Positions 11,118 through 22,536 of a stretch of DNA of 64,000 nt are shown piece after piece. The DNA lies in contig JAHCVI010000002.1 in assembly GCA_019096155.1 (NCBI GenBank), positions 2,232,001 through 2,296,000 of the forward strand, in the 5' to 3' direction. The number at the start of each line of letters is the position of its first letter. Position 1 is the stretch's first letter. A program made the translations under genes and the position numbers. The stretch is from Staphylotrichum longicolle (taxonomy: Eukaryota; Ascomycota; Sordariomycetes; Sordariales; Chaetomiaceae). The notes under the pieces were generated by a model. It did not search any database and was not told where the DNA came from. It was given only the letters and a program-made list of their open reading frames with translations.

Positions 11118-11497
11118 CTTGGCTTCCTTGGCTCCATGATCAAGCACGCTTCATTCACTTCGTGTTGAGGAAGTGACGAGGTTGAGACTCGAGAACAATC
11201 GCTGATAAGCTTATCTCCTTTAGTTGCTTACCCCTAATTATGACAATCAATTACAACGCTCTTCCCAGTTCCCACAACAACCTCCAACCACATTGGATCC
11301 ATGACCGCAGCTCAATCCCAAATAAAATGGTGTTGCATGGCTTCCCAAACACCGCCCAGCCCAACTGCCCTAGTGATACCTAGCCCAACACCCAGGTAGG
11401 AAAGAGAAAAAGGGGTACTTATGCAACAGTCCTAAACCCAACCAACCCAAGGATCCAGCCTTAGCAACGCCAGACAACAAACAAAAAGACGAGCCTG
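11118..11497. other. Intergenic region upstream of ureF / downstream of cut12
   Basis: This gap carries the ureF promoter and the 3' UTR of the Cut12 gene. I see no gene or RNA in it. Confidence 0.5.
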
Positions 11498-13639
11498 TCA
11501 TGGCCGGGCATTTTCCTTATCCCGCCCAAGCTGCTGCAGCATCTTGCGCTCCGCGATCCGCCGCTGGATCCGCGCAAGCGCAGCGGCCTTCCGGTGCTCA
11601 GGCAGCGCCGTCCGCGAGGTGTTCATGGTGCTCCAAACGGCGCTGCTCTGCGCGTTGGTACCGCCAACGTCCGGCGACGTATCGCTCTCGGGTGACAGCG
11701 GGCGAGGGGGGAGCTTCCTCGCCTGCGGTTCAGTCGATGTTTTGCTAGCCCGTCTGTCACGGGTCTCTGCGAGCAGGTCGTCGAGTGTGGCCTTTTCTGT
11801 TGTTGCTGCTGCCGTCCGGGTGGCTCGTGATGGCCGGTCAGCCCTGGAAGGAAGGGGTTGGTCATCGCGTGAATGCGCGGACCGGCCGCTCGACGCGGAA
11901 CTGCGACTATCCTGTAGGTTTCCGCGATCGCTAAAGACGGAGGACGCAGGGAGCCCTTTTGTGCCGAACTCGGCTTCGAGCTTCTCCCTAAGAGCCCGGG
12001 CCTGCGCAAGGGTCGCATCGTCGTGAGATGCACGCTTGGAGAGCGATGTGATGCGCTTCTCCCTTTGCCTCGTCTCGGCAGGCACTGCAGTGGTTTCCGC
12101 AACCTTCTGGCTGCTCCTTTGTTTCAGATCATTCAGACCCCTCAGCAACCGGGCACTACCTTCATCTGCCGGTTCCAGGACCTTTCCGTCAAAACTCTTG
12201 GCCCGAGCAGACCGTGTTGACCGCTTTGCCTCTGCTCCACTCTTCTTGAGGGAGTCGATTTCCTCCTGGAGCTCCGAAATCCTCTCATTTCTCTTCTTCA
12301 ACACTTGCTGCGCTTCGAGATACCGAGCCTTGGCGTCGTCCTTCAGCTTCTCATAGGAGCCTCTAGAGTCTTCCACGGTCTTCTCGAGGTCTTGCATTCT
12401 CGACGTGCTCTGGGCTAGCTCCGCTGACATCTTGCGGTTCTCCTCGGCAAGTTTGGCAGCCCGTTGCTCGGCGAATTTCAGGTCCGATCGTAGCCGGTCT
12501 CGTTCCTCTTGCAGTCTGTCCAGCTCGCGGGCCTGAGACCTCGCCCGTCTCAGCTCCCTCTGGGTTTCCATCAGCGTCCTCTGCGTCCGCGGTGATGCGT
12601 TGCGCCGCTGTCGCTGATGCCCGTCCGCCACGTCGATGTTGTCCTGAAGTAAAGCTTCCAATTCGTCGACCTGTAACTTGTACTCTGTCGCAAGAGCCGT
12701 CTGTTTCTTGAGCTCATCGAGCAACACCGAATCGCTCTCGCCGCCCTTTCTCCTGGAAGTCAGAGGTGCCTGCCGGGCCATCTCGGCAACTTTCTCCTCC
12801 AGTGCCTTGACCTTGTCCTGCTCCTCCTTGAGTTTCTGGTTGAGCTCGACTGCCTCGGCATCCTTCATTTTCGCATAGGACTTGGCGAGATGCTTGTACT
12901 TGACAAGCTTCTCCATCTCGGTCTTTGCGTCGCTGTGGTAGGTCTCGAAGTAGGATTTCCAGTACTTGCCGGAGCGGGAGTGCGGTTCGTTCAGATCCAT
13001 AGTAATGTCCGCTTCAAAGTCGGATTCGTCGTCGACCTCCTCCCATGCATCTTCTGACTCCTTTGCTTGGTAAGCGAAGTCCTTCTCTTCGGCACCGCTC
13101 TCCTTAACGTTCCCCTTCCGGGAGCTCTCCATGGCTTGTTGCAGCTTCGTCTTTGGCCGTGGCTGTGCCTCGTTTTCGCACTTCCCTACCCAGGGGCTGG
13201 GAAACTTGCCGGGGCACTCGTCTGGCAATCCGGTAGTACTCGTCCTCGCCGCCCCCGCAGAGCCTTGCTTCACATCACGGCCGAACGAGACGCGTTTGCG
13301 ACGCGTTGTGCCAGTTCCCGGTGTGAGAAGAATCCCGGCGGGCTTGGCCGGGGAGTTCTCTGGCGCAGGGGCTGGGTTGCCATTCGGTTGGGTCGTCTTC
13401 TCCTTGGTGATCTTGGACGCGGCTCGGCGATCTCGAGGCGCGGGGGTGCCAAAGAGGGCGGTCTTGATTGCGCGCACGGCAAACACGGGCGCGGGAGTGT
13501 CGGGCAGATCGATCTGGGTTGTGTCATCTGGGTATCTTGTCAGCTTCATGTCCCCTTTGCGGATGTGGAGACTGGTCGCACCAGAGACTGGCGCGTCGCG
13601 CGCCGTGTCCGAGTTGCGCTTCAGCGCCCAGCTGATCAT
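11498..13639 (-). CDS. cut12: Spindle pole body protein Cut12-like
   Basis: One uninterrupted exon of 713 residues. The N-terminus (MISWALKRNSD, then IDLPDTPAPVFAVRAIKTALFGTP) is the signature of fungal Cut12-type spindle pole body proteins. A short RKRVSFGRDVKQG element, which resembles a PP1-docking RVxF motif (KRVSF), follows at about 115-125. An acidic patch leads to KYWKSYFETYHSDAKTEMEKLVKYK and a long coiled coil from about 230 to 480 (heptads of E/K/L with RELRRARSQARELDRLQEERDRL). The C-terminal third is Ser/Arg-rich and disordered. In fission yeast Cut12 resides at the spindle pole body, promotes Plo1 activation for mitotic entry and binds PP1. The KRVSF motif fits that. Confidence 0.88.
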   Translation of the reverse strand: MISWALKRNSDTARDAPVSGATSLHIRKGDMKLTRYPDDTTQIDLPDTPAPVFAVRAIKTALFGTPAPRDRRAASKITKEKTTQPNGNPAPAPENSPAKPAGILLTPGTGTTRRKRVSFGRDVKQGSAGAARTSTTGLPDECPGKFPSPWVGKCENEAQPRPKTKLQQAMESSRKGNVKESGAEEKDFAYQAKESEDAWEEVDDESDFEADITMDLNEPHSRSGKYWKSYFETYHSDAKTEMEKLVKYKHLAKSYAKMKDAEAVELNQKLKEEQDKVKALEEKVAEMARQAPLTSRRKGGESDSVLLDELKKQTALATEYKLQVDELEALLQDNIDVADGHQRQRRNASPRTQRTLMETQRELRRARSQARELDRLQEERDRLRSDLKFAEQRAAKLAEENRKMSAELAQSTSRMQDLEKTVEDSRGSYEKLKDDAKARYLEAQQVLKKRNERISELQEEIDSLKKSGAEAKRSTRSARAKSFDGKVLEPADEGSARLLRGLNDLKQRSSQKVAETTAVPAETRQREKRITSLSKRASHDDATLAQARALREKLEAEFGTKGLPASSVFSDRGNLQDSRSSASSGRSAHSRDDQPLPSRADRPSRATRTAAATTEKATLDDLLAETRDRRASKTSTEPQARKLPPRPLSPESDTSPDVGGTNAQSSAVWSTMNTSRTALPEHRKAAALARIQRRIAERKMLQQLGRDKENARP

Positions 13640-14311
13640 GGTGATTGCCTGTTGCCAATTCCAGTAGAGAAAGGAAATAAAAACCCTCGTGTGGCCGGTG
13701 CGGTCGGTTTATGGGTCTGCGAGCCGGCCCATTGGGGGTGTCGCGGTCAGCCGAATCTGGCGCGGTCGTGTCTGGCTCGTTTGGTGTTGGTGTTTATTGA
13801 TTGCCAGATGCAGCCATTCAACAGCGCAGATCTGTTCCACATGTGATGAGGGGTGGGGGGCCTGTTGGTCTGAGCGCATCATGGCAGGGGTGGGAGGGAC
13901 CCATGTGGGGCAACCTTGGTAACAGGGGCCCAGTGGAACTGCACCTGAATGGAAGTTGCCCCACCTCACTGAGAGCTGAGTCTGGGAACCTGGAAACAAC
14001 AAAAGGCACACGACCTCCACTGAATCCCAACATTGACCCCGCCATCTCTGCTTCGAGTCACACTGTGCCCCTTCATTCCAGAAACCCAACTTGCACAGTC
14101 ACTTCTTTACTTGTAGCGATTTTTGGAAAACATGATGGGCTCAACTCGGTAAAGTCTCACAGCCACTTTTGGCTGTGTACTACTTTGCAGGTTTGGCTTG
14201 AACCTTGAGTTCATTCAGGGACCTTCTTGCATGACCACATCCGAGTTCAACTTGTCTATTCTTCGAGTCCCTAAACTCCCGGCTCAACCATCCGAATGAC
14301 TCAAAGCCACG
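13640..14311. other. Divergent promoter region between cut12 and GCN2
   Basis: About 670 bases separate the two divergent start codons. No coding sequence is seen. It ends with a perfect TGACTCA at 14297-14303. Confidence 0.55.
14297..14303. promoter_or_regulatory. TGACTCA element just before the GCN2 start codon
   Basis: The heptamer TGACTCA, the binding site of Gcn4/CPC-1-type bZIP factors, ends 8 bases before the GCN2 ATG at 14312. Gcn4/CPC-1 is translated when GCN2 is active, so a feedback site would make sense. One heptamer is expected by chance about every 8 kb on either strand and this one probably lies in the leader, so function is uncertain. Confidence 0.35.
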
Positions 14312-17300
14312 ATGGCACCCAAGAAGAAGCAGGCCCAGCCATCAAAGCAGAATGCAACCGATAGTTTTCCGGGGCTCAAGAGCCCAGGGACACCCGCAGC
14401 CAAGACCCAATACCAAGAGTTGCAGGAGAACGAACTGATAGCTCTCGAAGCCATCTATGGCGATGACTTTACTCAACACAGCGCAACACACAGCGCATGG
14501 CAGGTGAGCGAGCACCAATAACATGCCGCTGTTTACAGCAGCCACCAAATCCCTGGTTTTATGCATAACTAATGTCTCTTCAGAAGTCCGAGCCCTCCTT
14601 CGACATCCGAATCAAGGCTTCATCGGATGAAGAGATGGCCATGACTTTGGGGGTGGTTCTGGTTGCAACATATCCAAAATCCCCCCCTCTCTTAACAATC
14701 AAAGATGCTGGTGACTTGCGTGAGTCGACCAAATTCAAGATCCAGAAGTTCGTTGAGACGCAGCCAAAGGCCTGGGCTGTTGAGGAACAGGAGATGATCG
14801 ACCGCATCGTGGAGGGCATCCGCGAGATCCTGGAAGCTGCGGCCCTAAAGAAAGCCCAGGGTCTTGAGCTGCCGTCCTTGGAGGAAGAGCGGGCAGCGCA
14901 TGAGGCCGAGCTGGCAAGACAGGCTCAATCTGAGAAAGAGCGCGAAGCGCGCAAGAAGCTCGAAGAGACCAAAGAAGAGGAGCGAGTGCTAGGTGACATG
15001 GTTCAGGAGGAGCTCAAGCGGCAGCGGACCAAGGCAAAAGAATCAAGGAAAAAGAACAGGAGCCAGCGATTATCGCCGGACCGGGCCGCAGAAGACCCTG
15101 CGGACACCGATGTCGCTCTCGTCTTTGACCAGCCATGCAAGTTGAATGACGAGTCCGGCAATGCCCTGTACTTCCAGACCGTCATTGGGAGAATGACCTA
15201 CCGTGAGGGCCCGGTCACTACGGTTTACAAGGTCAAACCCGTCCTGTCTGCGAGAGCGCTGCGCCCGAGTCTGGTTCTCAAGCAAGTTGAGTTAAAATAC
15301 CACGGGAAAGACTCGGTCCAGTTCAAAAAGCAGCTCCAGTCGTTGGAGATGCAGCTGGAGGCTCTGAAGAAATTACGCCACCAAAATCTTCTCGAGCTCA
15401 TCGACTTCAAGATCGATCGCTCCATCAGCGAGACCGATTCTGCCTCACCGGCCGTGTGGAGTATCAGTGTGCTGACGCCCCTGAGCGACAAAGGCCCGCT
15501 CGACGAACTGCTGGACCTCGCTGGGCAGGTCGACATCAGCAAAGCAAAGATCTGGACAACCGATCTGCTGGAGGCCCTGGCGTTTTTGCATAACAACGGC
15601 ATCATCCACCAAGACATTCATCCCGGAAACATCCTTCTCTGCAGGGAGCCTGCGGGAGATGTCGTTCCTAAGCTCGCCGATGCGGGCTTCCAGAGGGAAT
15701 TGCACAATATCTGCACCAAGGCGACAACTCTGACCAGCACGAGAGCGGCAAAGTCAGCCTATTGGTTTCCACCCGAAATCGCCGGCGTCACGAAACCCCA
15801 GTACACCCAGAAGACGGATGTGTGGGACTTTGGGATTGTCTTGTTGCAAATGCTCTTTGGTCTGGACGTCCCTGAAAAATACCCGTCACCATCAGCACTG
15901 ATGGAATCACTCTCGCTCTCTGGCCCTCTGGAGGAGCTGGTTGCCAAGTTCTTCAAGTCCGACCCCAAGAAACGGCCTCGGGCATTCGAGCTGTGCTCGA
16001 GCGAGTTCTTGGCAACAAATGCCCCTATCTTGGCCGTAGACGATTCTGCAATTGTAGGCGGTTCGATGATGGCTCTTGCTCAGGGCCTGCCGCGGAGACG
16101 CGAATCCACGACCCGTGCGGCCATGACCTCCAGGTACCTCCAGGACTATGTGGAAGAGGCTCGCCTGGGCAAAGGCGGTTTTGGCGAGGTCGTCCGAGCC
16201 CGTAAGATGATCGATGGTCGGCTCTACGCCATCAAGAAGATCACGCAACGGTCTCAGGAGACACTGTCGGAAATGCTCAAAGAAGTCAGGCTTCTATCAC
16301 AAATGAACCATCCAGCCGTGGTCCGCTATTACAACACTTGGCTTGAGGAAGTCCCCGATTTTTCGGACGCAGAAGGGGATACCTCAACGGAGGGACCCGG
16401 CACCGAAGATTCAGAAGGCACCATCTCTCGGAGTATCAACATCGAGTTCACCGAAAGCAAGAGCCGGGGTCTCGACTTTATGTCGTCGAGCGGTCACCCA
16501 TACATTGAGTTTGGTTACGAGTCCGCCATTGAAGACGATTCCGAGGAGGAAGACGACGACGACGAAGAGACTTCATCTGACGAAGACACATCGACCCTCA
16601 ACAGCAAAGCTCCGAAAAATCAGCTCGCAATCCCGAGTAAACGGATCAGAAGGGGAAGCAACCGTCCGTTCCGGACCATCATGTACATTTCCATGGAATA
16701 TTGTGAGAAGCGAGTGAGTCGGCACCTTTCCTCCTTAAATCGCTCTTTTGCTCAGAGCTAACATCATCAAGACTCTCCGCGACCTGATATCTCGGAACCT
16801 CTCCAAAGAGACACAGGAGGTCTGGCGTCTCTTTCGCCAGGTCCTCGAGGGTCTGGCTCACATCCACAGCCTCAACATCGTTCAATTTTCATCAGAACAT
16901 GATGAGAGCGTCGAAAACGTGAAGATTGGAGATTTCGGACTGGCAACCAGCGGTCAACTCGTGACCGACAAGACCGCCCCCAGCACGGATGCCAGCGACA
17001 TGACCCGGAGCATCGGCACTGCCGTTTATGTCGCCCCTGAAGTTCGGACCGGAGGTAGTGGCTCGTACACCGCCAAAGTGGATGTAGGTGCCACTTCGTC
17101 GCCCAAGGGCACTGCGAGTTATTCATGGCATTAACACTTAGCAGATGTACTCACTGGGCGTCATCTTCTTCGAGATGTCGTACCCTCCGATGCTCGGGAT
17201 GCAACGCGCATTAACCCTCGAGCAAGTTCGGCGGAACCCACCGGCTCTTCCGTCCGACTTCAAGCCTGCCGACAGAAATCAGTTGGAAATCATGTTGTCT

Positions 17301-19442
17301 CTGCTAACCCATAACCCAAAAGATCGCCCGTCTAGCATCGAACTACTCAAGAGTGGGAAGATGCCGGTTCAGATGGAGAGCGAGGCGATCCGACGGGCAA
17401 TTGCCGGGATGGCCGATCCGGCTTCTCCCTACTTTGAAAAGATGCTAGAGACATTGTTCTCGCGACAGATCGAGCAGGCCAAGGATTATGCGTGGGATAT
17501 GTCGTCTTCCACTCCCAGTCCTGCCGACCTGATGCGCCGATACATTGTGAAGGACACGCTGATATCCATCTTCCGCCGACACGGCGCAGTGGAGGCTCCG
17601 ACGGCCTGCCTGTATCCCAAGTCGCCCCACTACGGACAGAATGCTGTCCATTTGCTCGATAAAAACGGCACAGTGCTTCAGCTCCCCTTCGATTTGGTAA
17701 TGGGCCATGCTCGCTCCCTTGCCAGGATCACAAGCGGCACGGTCCCGCAGCGCTCCTACTCGTTTGGGAACATCTTCCGTGACCGCCACGATGGCGGACA
17801 GCCGGATGTTTACGGGGAAGTCGACTATGACATCGTCACAACCGATGCCTTGGATCTCGCCTTGAAAGAGGCCGAGGTCATCAAGGTCCTAGATGAAATT
17901 GTCACTGCTTTTCCTACCACGTCTTCGACGCCGGTGTGCTTCCAACTCGGCCACTCGGACCTCCTACACCTGATCTTTGAGTCTTGTGGCGTCGAGGTTG
18001 GCGCGAGGCAAGCCGCTGCCGAGGTCCTCAGCAAACTCAACATACGGAACTTCACATGGCAGAAAGTTCGCAGCGAGCTACGGTCACCTCTCGTGGGAAT
18101 CTCGGCCACGAGCGTCGACGAGCTGCAGAGATTTGACTTCAGAGGTCAGCAGCTCAATCTTAGTGTCCTAACCGAATCTAGTGTGTGAACACTTGCTAAC
18201 ATGTTTACAGATACGCCCACCAAAGCTATTTCTAAGCTGAGGAATCTCTTCGAAGGGACCGAGTACAGCGAGAAAGTGTCGTCTACATTGGCTCACTTGA
18301 GAGAGGTTTACGAGTATACCAAAAAGTTCGGTCTGTCCAGTAAGGTCTACATCGCGCCACTCAGCAGCATCAACGAGACATTCTTCCGCGGAGGGATTCT
18401 CTTTGCGTGTCTATACGACAAGAAGGTCAAGGATGTGTTTGCTGCCGGCGGCCGCTACGACGGTCTGATCAAGGAGCACCGTCCAAAGATCGGGGGCCGA
18501 TTCGAGGAACGCCACGCGGTGGGCTTCAGTCTAAACTGGGAAAAGCAGTTGGCCAAACCCGTCCCAAAGATCACGGGCAAGGCGTTTCTCAAGAAGGCGG
18601 TGGAAGAGGAGTCCCAAGGCATCTTTGCCGCGAAACGGGTGAGTATCCCAGATCCCCTTGCAACTCCAGTAAACAGCTAACATTAGCAGTGCGACGTGTT
18701 GGTCGCCAGCTTCGATCCCTCGGTCCTCCGCTCTTCGGGGATCGAGCTCCTCCAAAACCTCTGGGCGCACGGCATCAGCGCCGAGCTGGCCCGCGATGCC
18801 CGCTCGCCCGAAGACCTGCTCTCGAGCTACCGCGACGAGTCTTACAGCTGGATCGTCATCATCAAGCAAGATAATCTTCTCAAGATCAAGACCATGGGCC
18901 GCAAAGACGCCGCCGATGCGGACATCACCACCAAGGAGCTCCTCAGCTGGCTCAAATCCGAGATCCGCGACCGCGACTCCCGCTCGGGGGCCCGTGTCCG
19001 CAGCACCGCCGGCGCGGTGCCCCACTCCGACTCGGCCGGCACCCTCCCCGCCAGCACGCTCGCCCCGGAGCACGAACAGCAGGACGTGCACGTGCTCGTG
19101 GCGCAGACCAAGTCCAAAAAGTTCAACCGGCGCGCCGTGGTCGAGCAGGCGCAGGCGTCGGCGGCGCGGCTCGCGCAGTCGTTCCTCGAGGGCCCCATCG
19201 CGGCCATCGAGACGTCGGACGCGGTGCTCGACCTGCTCCGCGGCACGAGCCTCGCGGACCCGGACAGCTGGCGCCGCGTCGAGCAAGGGGTCGGCACGGC
19301 CGAGAAGAAGTATGTCCGCGAGATCCACGACATGCTGCGCCAGTGGCGCTGGGAGTGGGAGGCCAAGCGCCGCGGCAGCGGCAACGCGTTCGTGTACAAC
19401 TTCCGCACGGGCAAGTGCGTGTACTATGACCTGGGAGCTTAG
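14312..19442 (+). CDS. GCN2: eIF2alpha kinase GCN2 (CPC-3), catalytic loop missing
   Basis: Six exons (14312-14503, 14584-16713, 16772-17083, 17145-18144, 18211-18638, 18690-19442) join in frame to 1604 residues, the usual GCN2 length. Order: RWD domain (about 35-145, LIALEAIYGDDF), charged helix, pseudokinase (about 280-535, HQDIHPGN and KLADAGF in place of HRD and DFG), kinase (from about 582, GKGGFGEVV, AIKKI lysine near 612, acidic insert about 656-742), HisRS-like domain (from about 970) and C-terminal dimer/ribosome domain (about 1355-1604). GCN2 senses uncharged tRNA and stalled ribosomes and phosphorylates eIF2alpha. The oddity is the kinase domain: HIHSLNIV is followed directly by QFSSEHDES then NVKIGDFGLA, so the HRDLKPEN catalytic loop is absent (near 16884) with the frame kept. 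As read, the protein would be inactive; an assembly error is possible. Confidence 0.93.
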
Positions 19443-20836
19443 GGGGCTTCTACGGCGGTGGAAAAGGGGTCGGGGTCGGGGTCGGGGTCGGCGGCGGGGG
19501 GTGGGTCTGGGCTCGGAGGGGGTTCGAAGAGGGAGAGGCGGTGGTCGGTTGGGCTCTGATCACTATCAGATCAGACGGTCCAGACGGGGATCGGTGGTGC
19601 GATATGGAGGACGGTTGGGAGGCCTGGTTTGGGAAAGGGGAGGGCTGGTTAGATCATGGCTCGGGTCTGAGCGGCGTTTTGCTTGTTCTTTTGGGCGGGC
19701 GTTGCGCAGTCTTGGTTGGCCTTTGTGCTGTGTTTTGACCTCACGGCCCTGTCATTGATACCCGGGATGCAAGTGATGCACGGGGGTTTGAGGCTGCATG
19801 TTTTGCGTAATGTAAGCAAATATGAATGGAGATTGTCCAAGGTTTTTGGGGTTTCTTTGACTTGAGATGCGCTATGACAAAGGAAATGGGGGCTGGGCTG
19901 GAATGTCGTGTCGGTGGTGGTTGCTCTTGGACGGGGTTTGGGTGTGGCCGGTCTGAAGTCGCCCAGTGGTGTCGCCACTCTGCATCCTGTCTTGTTGAGG
20001 TGAGGCCATTGCTTGTGGTCATTGCATCAAGCCACTAAAGTTTCTGTGTCAGCATGACTGGTTTTTTCGTGAATTATGGGTTATCTCGGTAAAATTGTAG
20101 ACAGGTTCACGACATTCGAGTCTTCTGATTTTAGGGGTCGGCTGCAGAGCACCTTGCAGGTCATCCAAAACCAGGATGCGAGCCAGTAACTAAATCCCAT
20201 GTGCAAAGTCCGTCATCACCTCAATGAAGCGGAGGCAGCACCTCAAAACCGACCACGGCATCACTGACCACTCCTGTGGGTCCACCGGTGCCGGCCAGGC
20301 GGTGGCGGGGCACCACCCTGGGCTTTGGTCTGGCAGGGGGGGCCTGGCCTGGGATCATTCGCTGAATCGTCGCTCGGCCTCTCCGCGACTTCAGGAACCT
20401 GCATGAATGGGCGTTGAGTGACTCTTGCCTGACGCTGCCCTGGTCGGTCTCAGATCCGAACCTATAATAAGGAGAACGCAGCGCCGCCCCCGGCGCCAAA
20501 CCTCCATTCTCCTTTTCTCGTGTGCACGGATTTTTGTTTGCTGGGGGCTTCACAATAATAGCCTGTGCCTCTCCCTCTGAATAGCAACGCGGATCCGCTA
20601 TCCGCTTCTATTCGCCGCCGCCTCTACCCCAAGCCCCCACAGTCTAGATCCCCGCCGACCGCCGACCGCCGACTGCCCGACCCTCGTCATTTCCTCCGGG
20701 TCTTGGGTCTGACAGATTCGGGCACTTCCTCGTTTTCTTGCTCGTGTATTTACCACTCGCGTCGGAACACGACTGCATTCCGGGAATTCAGTCATCACTT
20801 GCGCAGGGCTATTCCAACCCTCAGTCGTCGGTCACC
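19443..20836. other. Intergenic region between GCN2 and CDC34
   Basis: No gene is seen over 1.4 kb. The GCN2 3' UTR begins with a GGGGTC repeat (19466-19502). A TATAA-like CCTATAATAAGG sits near 20460-20472, about 370 bases before the CDC34 ATG, and CT-rich leader sequence follows. Confidence 0.55.
19466..19502 (+). repeat. GGGGTC tandem repeat, potential G-quadruplex
   Basis: Four GGGG runs are separated by TC only, followed by a further G run at about 19496. It starts 23 bases after the GCN2 stop codon, on the coding strand, so it would lie in the mRNA 3' UTR. Confidence 0.75.
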
Positions 20837-21663
20837 ATGTCTCGTGCAGCGGCGCCAACGGGCGCGAAGACGCGCCTCATGTCCGAGATGAAGGCCCTGC
20901 GGAAGGAGAAATGGATCAACTTTGAAGACGTAGGTTGCCAGATGCTCTAACGGTTTGCCCTACCGGCCACTCAAGCTGACGGTTCCTCGCACGACAGGAC
21001 GACACGGGCGCAGCAAGCATCCTCAAGTGGCGGTTCGCTCTCATGGTCATCAACTCCGACAGCCCGTTCAACGGTGGCTACTTCCGGGCCGAGATGCTCT
21101 TTACCGACGAGTACCCCTACCAGCCGCCCGTGTTTCGCTTCCTGATCCCGATCAACCATCCCAACATCTACCCCGACGGCCAGCTGTGCATCTCAATCCT
21201 GCACAAGCCCGGCGAGGACATCATGTCGGGCGAGGCGGCGAGCGAGCGGTGGTCTCCGCTGCAGGGTGCCGAGAGCGTGCTCCGCTCGGTCCTGCTGCTC
21301 CTCGACGACCCCGAGATCAACTCCCCCGCGAACGTCGATGCCAGCGTCATGTACCGCGACAGGCGCCCCGAGTACCTCCAGAAGGCGAGGGAGACGGTCG
21401 AGGCGTCCCGGAAGGATATACCCGAAGACTTTGAGATGCCTACGACGTTCGAGGCCGCGCCCCCGCCGAAGCAAGAGAACGACGATGACTTCTGGGCCGA
21501 GTCGGATGAAGAGTTCGATTTTGGTGGCAGCGATACAGGGGATGATGACGAGGAGGACGAGGAGATGGAGGATTATGAGGAGGAGGACTATGAAGAAGGT
21601 GGGGAGCAGGAGGGTAGCGAAGAGGAGGAAGAGGACGACGAGGAGCACCACCACCGCAAGTGA
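20837..21663 (+). CDS. CDC34: Ubiquitin-conjugating enzyme E2, Cdc34/UBC3 type
   Basis: Two exons (20837-20929, 20998-21663) join in frame to 252 residues. The UBC fold holds HPNIYPDGQLC with the catalytic cysteine at residue 95, the same number as in yeast Cdc34. After it comes the Cdc34-type acidic-loop insertion (GEDIMSGEAASERWSPLQ) and SPANVDASVMYRD. The tail is strongly acidic (D/E-rich, about 195-245) and ends in HHHRK, as in Cdc34 proteins, where the tail binds the SCF cullin. The enzyme builds Lys48 ubiquitin chains with SCF ligases and drives the G1/S transition. It lies beside another ubiquitin-system gene on the same strand, but I see no sign of shared transcription. Confidence 0.95.
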
Positions 21664-22536
21664 GATCCTGTCGTCGTCGGCCGCCAGGGGGGATGTGCAA
21701 CACTCCCGTATGGCTTCGGCCGCCTCGAACCGACCTCTCTGATTTCCTTTGCTTCTTCATTTGTCTCCTGATGGCATGCATAGCGTTGGGTGGTGTACTT
21801 GGTGGGCGTTCTACGGGTTGAGGTCCACGGATGGGTGCTTGGCTGTATCTGCGCGAGCTCCTTGAGTGAGTTTACAGGCGCAGTTTTGAATTTGCTTGAG
21901 GACGGGAATGCGATATTACAAGGGATACGTAGGGTGTTGCATCAATACAGAGGTGCCATTTTCGGTGAACTGAGGGCGGGTGAGGAAGGCTGTATTGCAC
22001 ACTCACATCTTATGACAGCTGCTCTCCACACCCTGGTCCGCGGGGTTGACAGGGGACGGGCTAGTCTAGGGTCTGTGCACTGCTCGCAGCAGGCGGCTTG
22101 ACAATCAGCAGCTCCGGCGATTCAAGATGCACCCTGGCAGTGCCGCACATGGCAAAGTTGGCGACGCAAACACGAACGGCAACAAAGCGACAAGCCTGTT
22201 CGTCTTGTGCTCCGAGGACTGCAACGCTGATTGACAGGCGCCATCGGACATTTTGTTATTCCCTATTCGCAAACATCAAGTCTTTGCATCATCAGTAGCC
22301 GATCACACCCCGCGTGGCCCTCCAAGGACCAGGACCAGGCCAAGACCCAGAGCAAGACCTGGACAGAGCTCCCCTCCAGGTGTTCCCATCCGATCACTCC
22401 CCACCTTCTGCCTGCCAACCTTCACACCCGCCCGCCGCCTGCTTCAGCTTTTCTGGATGGCATTCTGACAGCATCGGACACCGCCAACCTCAGCATCCTC
22501 TGACGGTGCAGCCACCGCCGGGGCGGGACAGCCAGG
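21664..22536. other. Intergenic region between CDC34 and the UBA-UIM gene
   Basis: No gene is seen. The last 250 bases are C/A-rich leader sequence of the downstream gene. Confidence 0.55.

Noticed and set aside
16714..16771. Missing GCN2 catalytic loop hidden in a mis-drawn intron
   Set aside because: The neighbouring introns (16714-16771, 17084-17144) are normal and neither strand nearby encodes HRDLKPEN, so a different splice choice cannot restore it.
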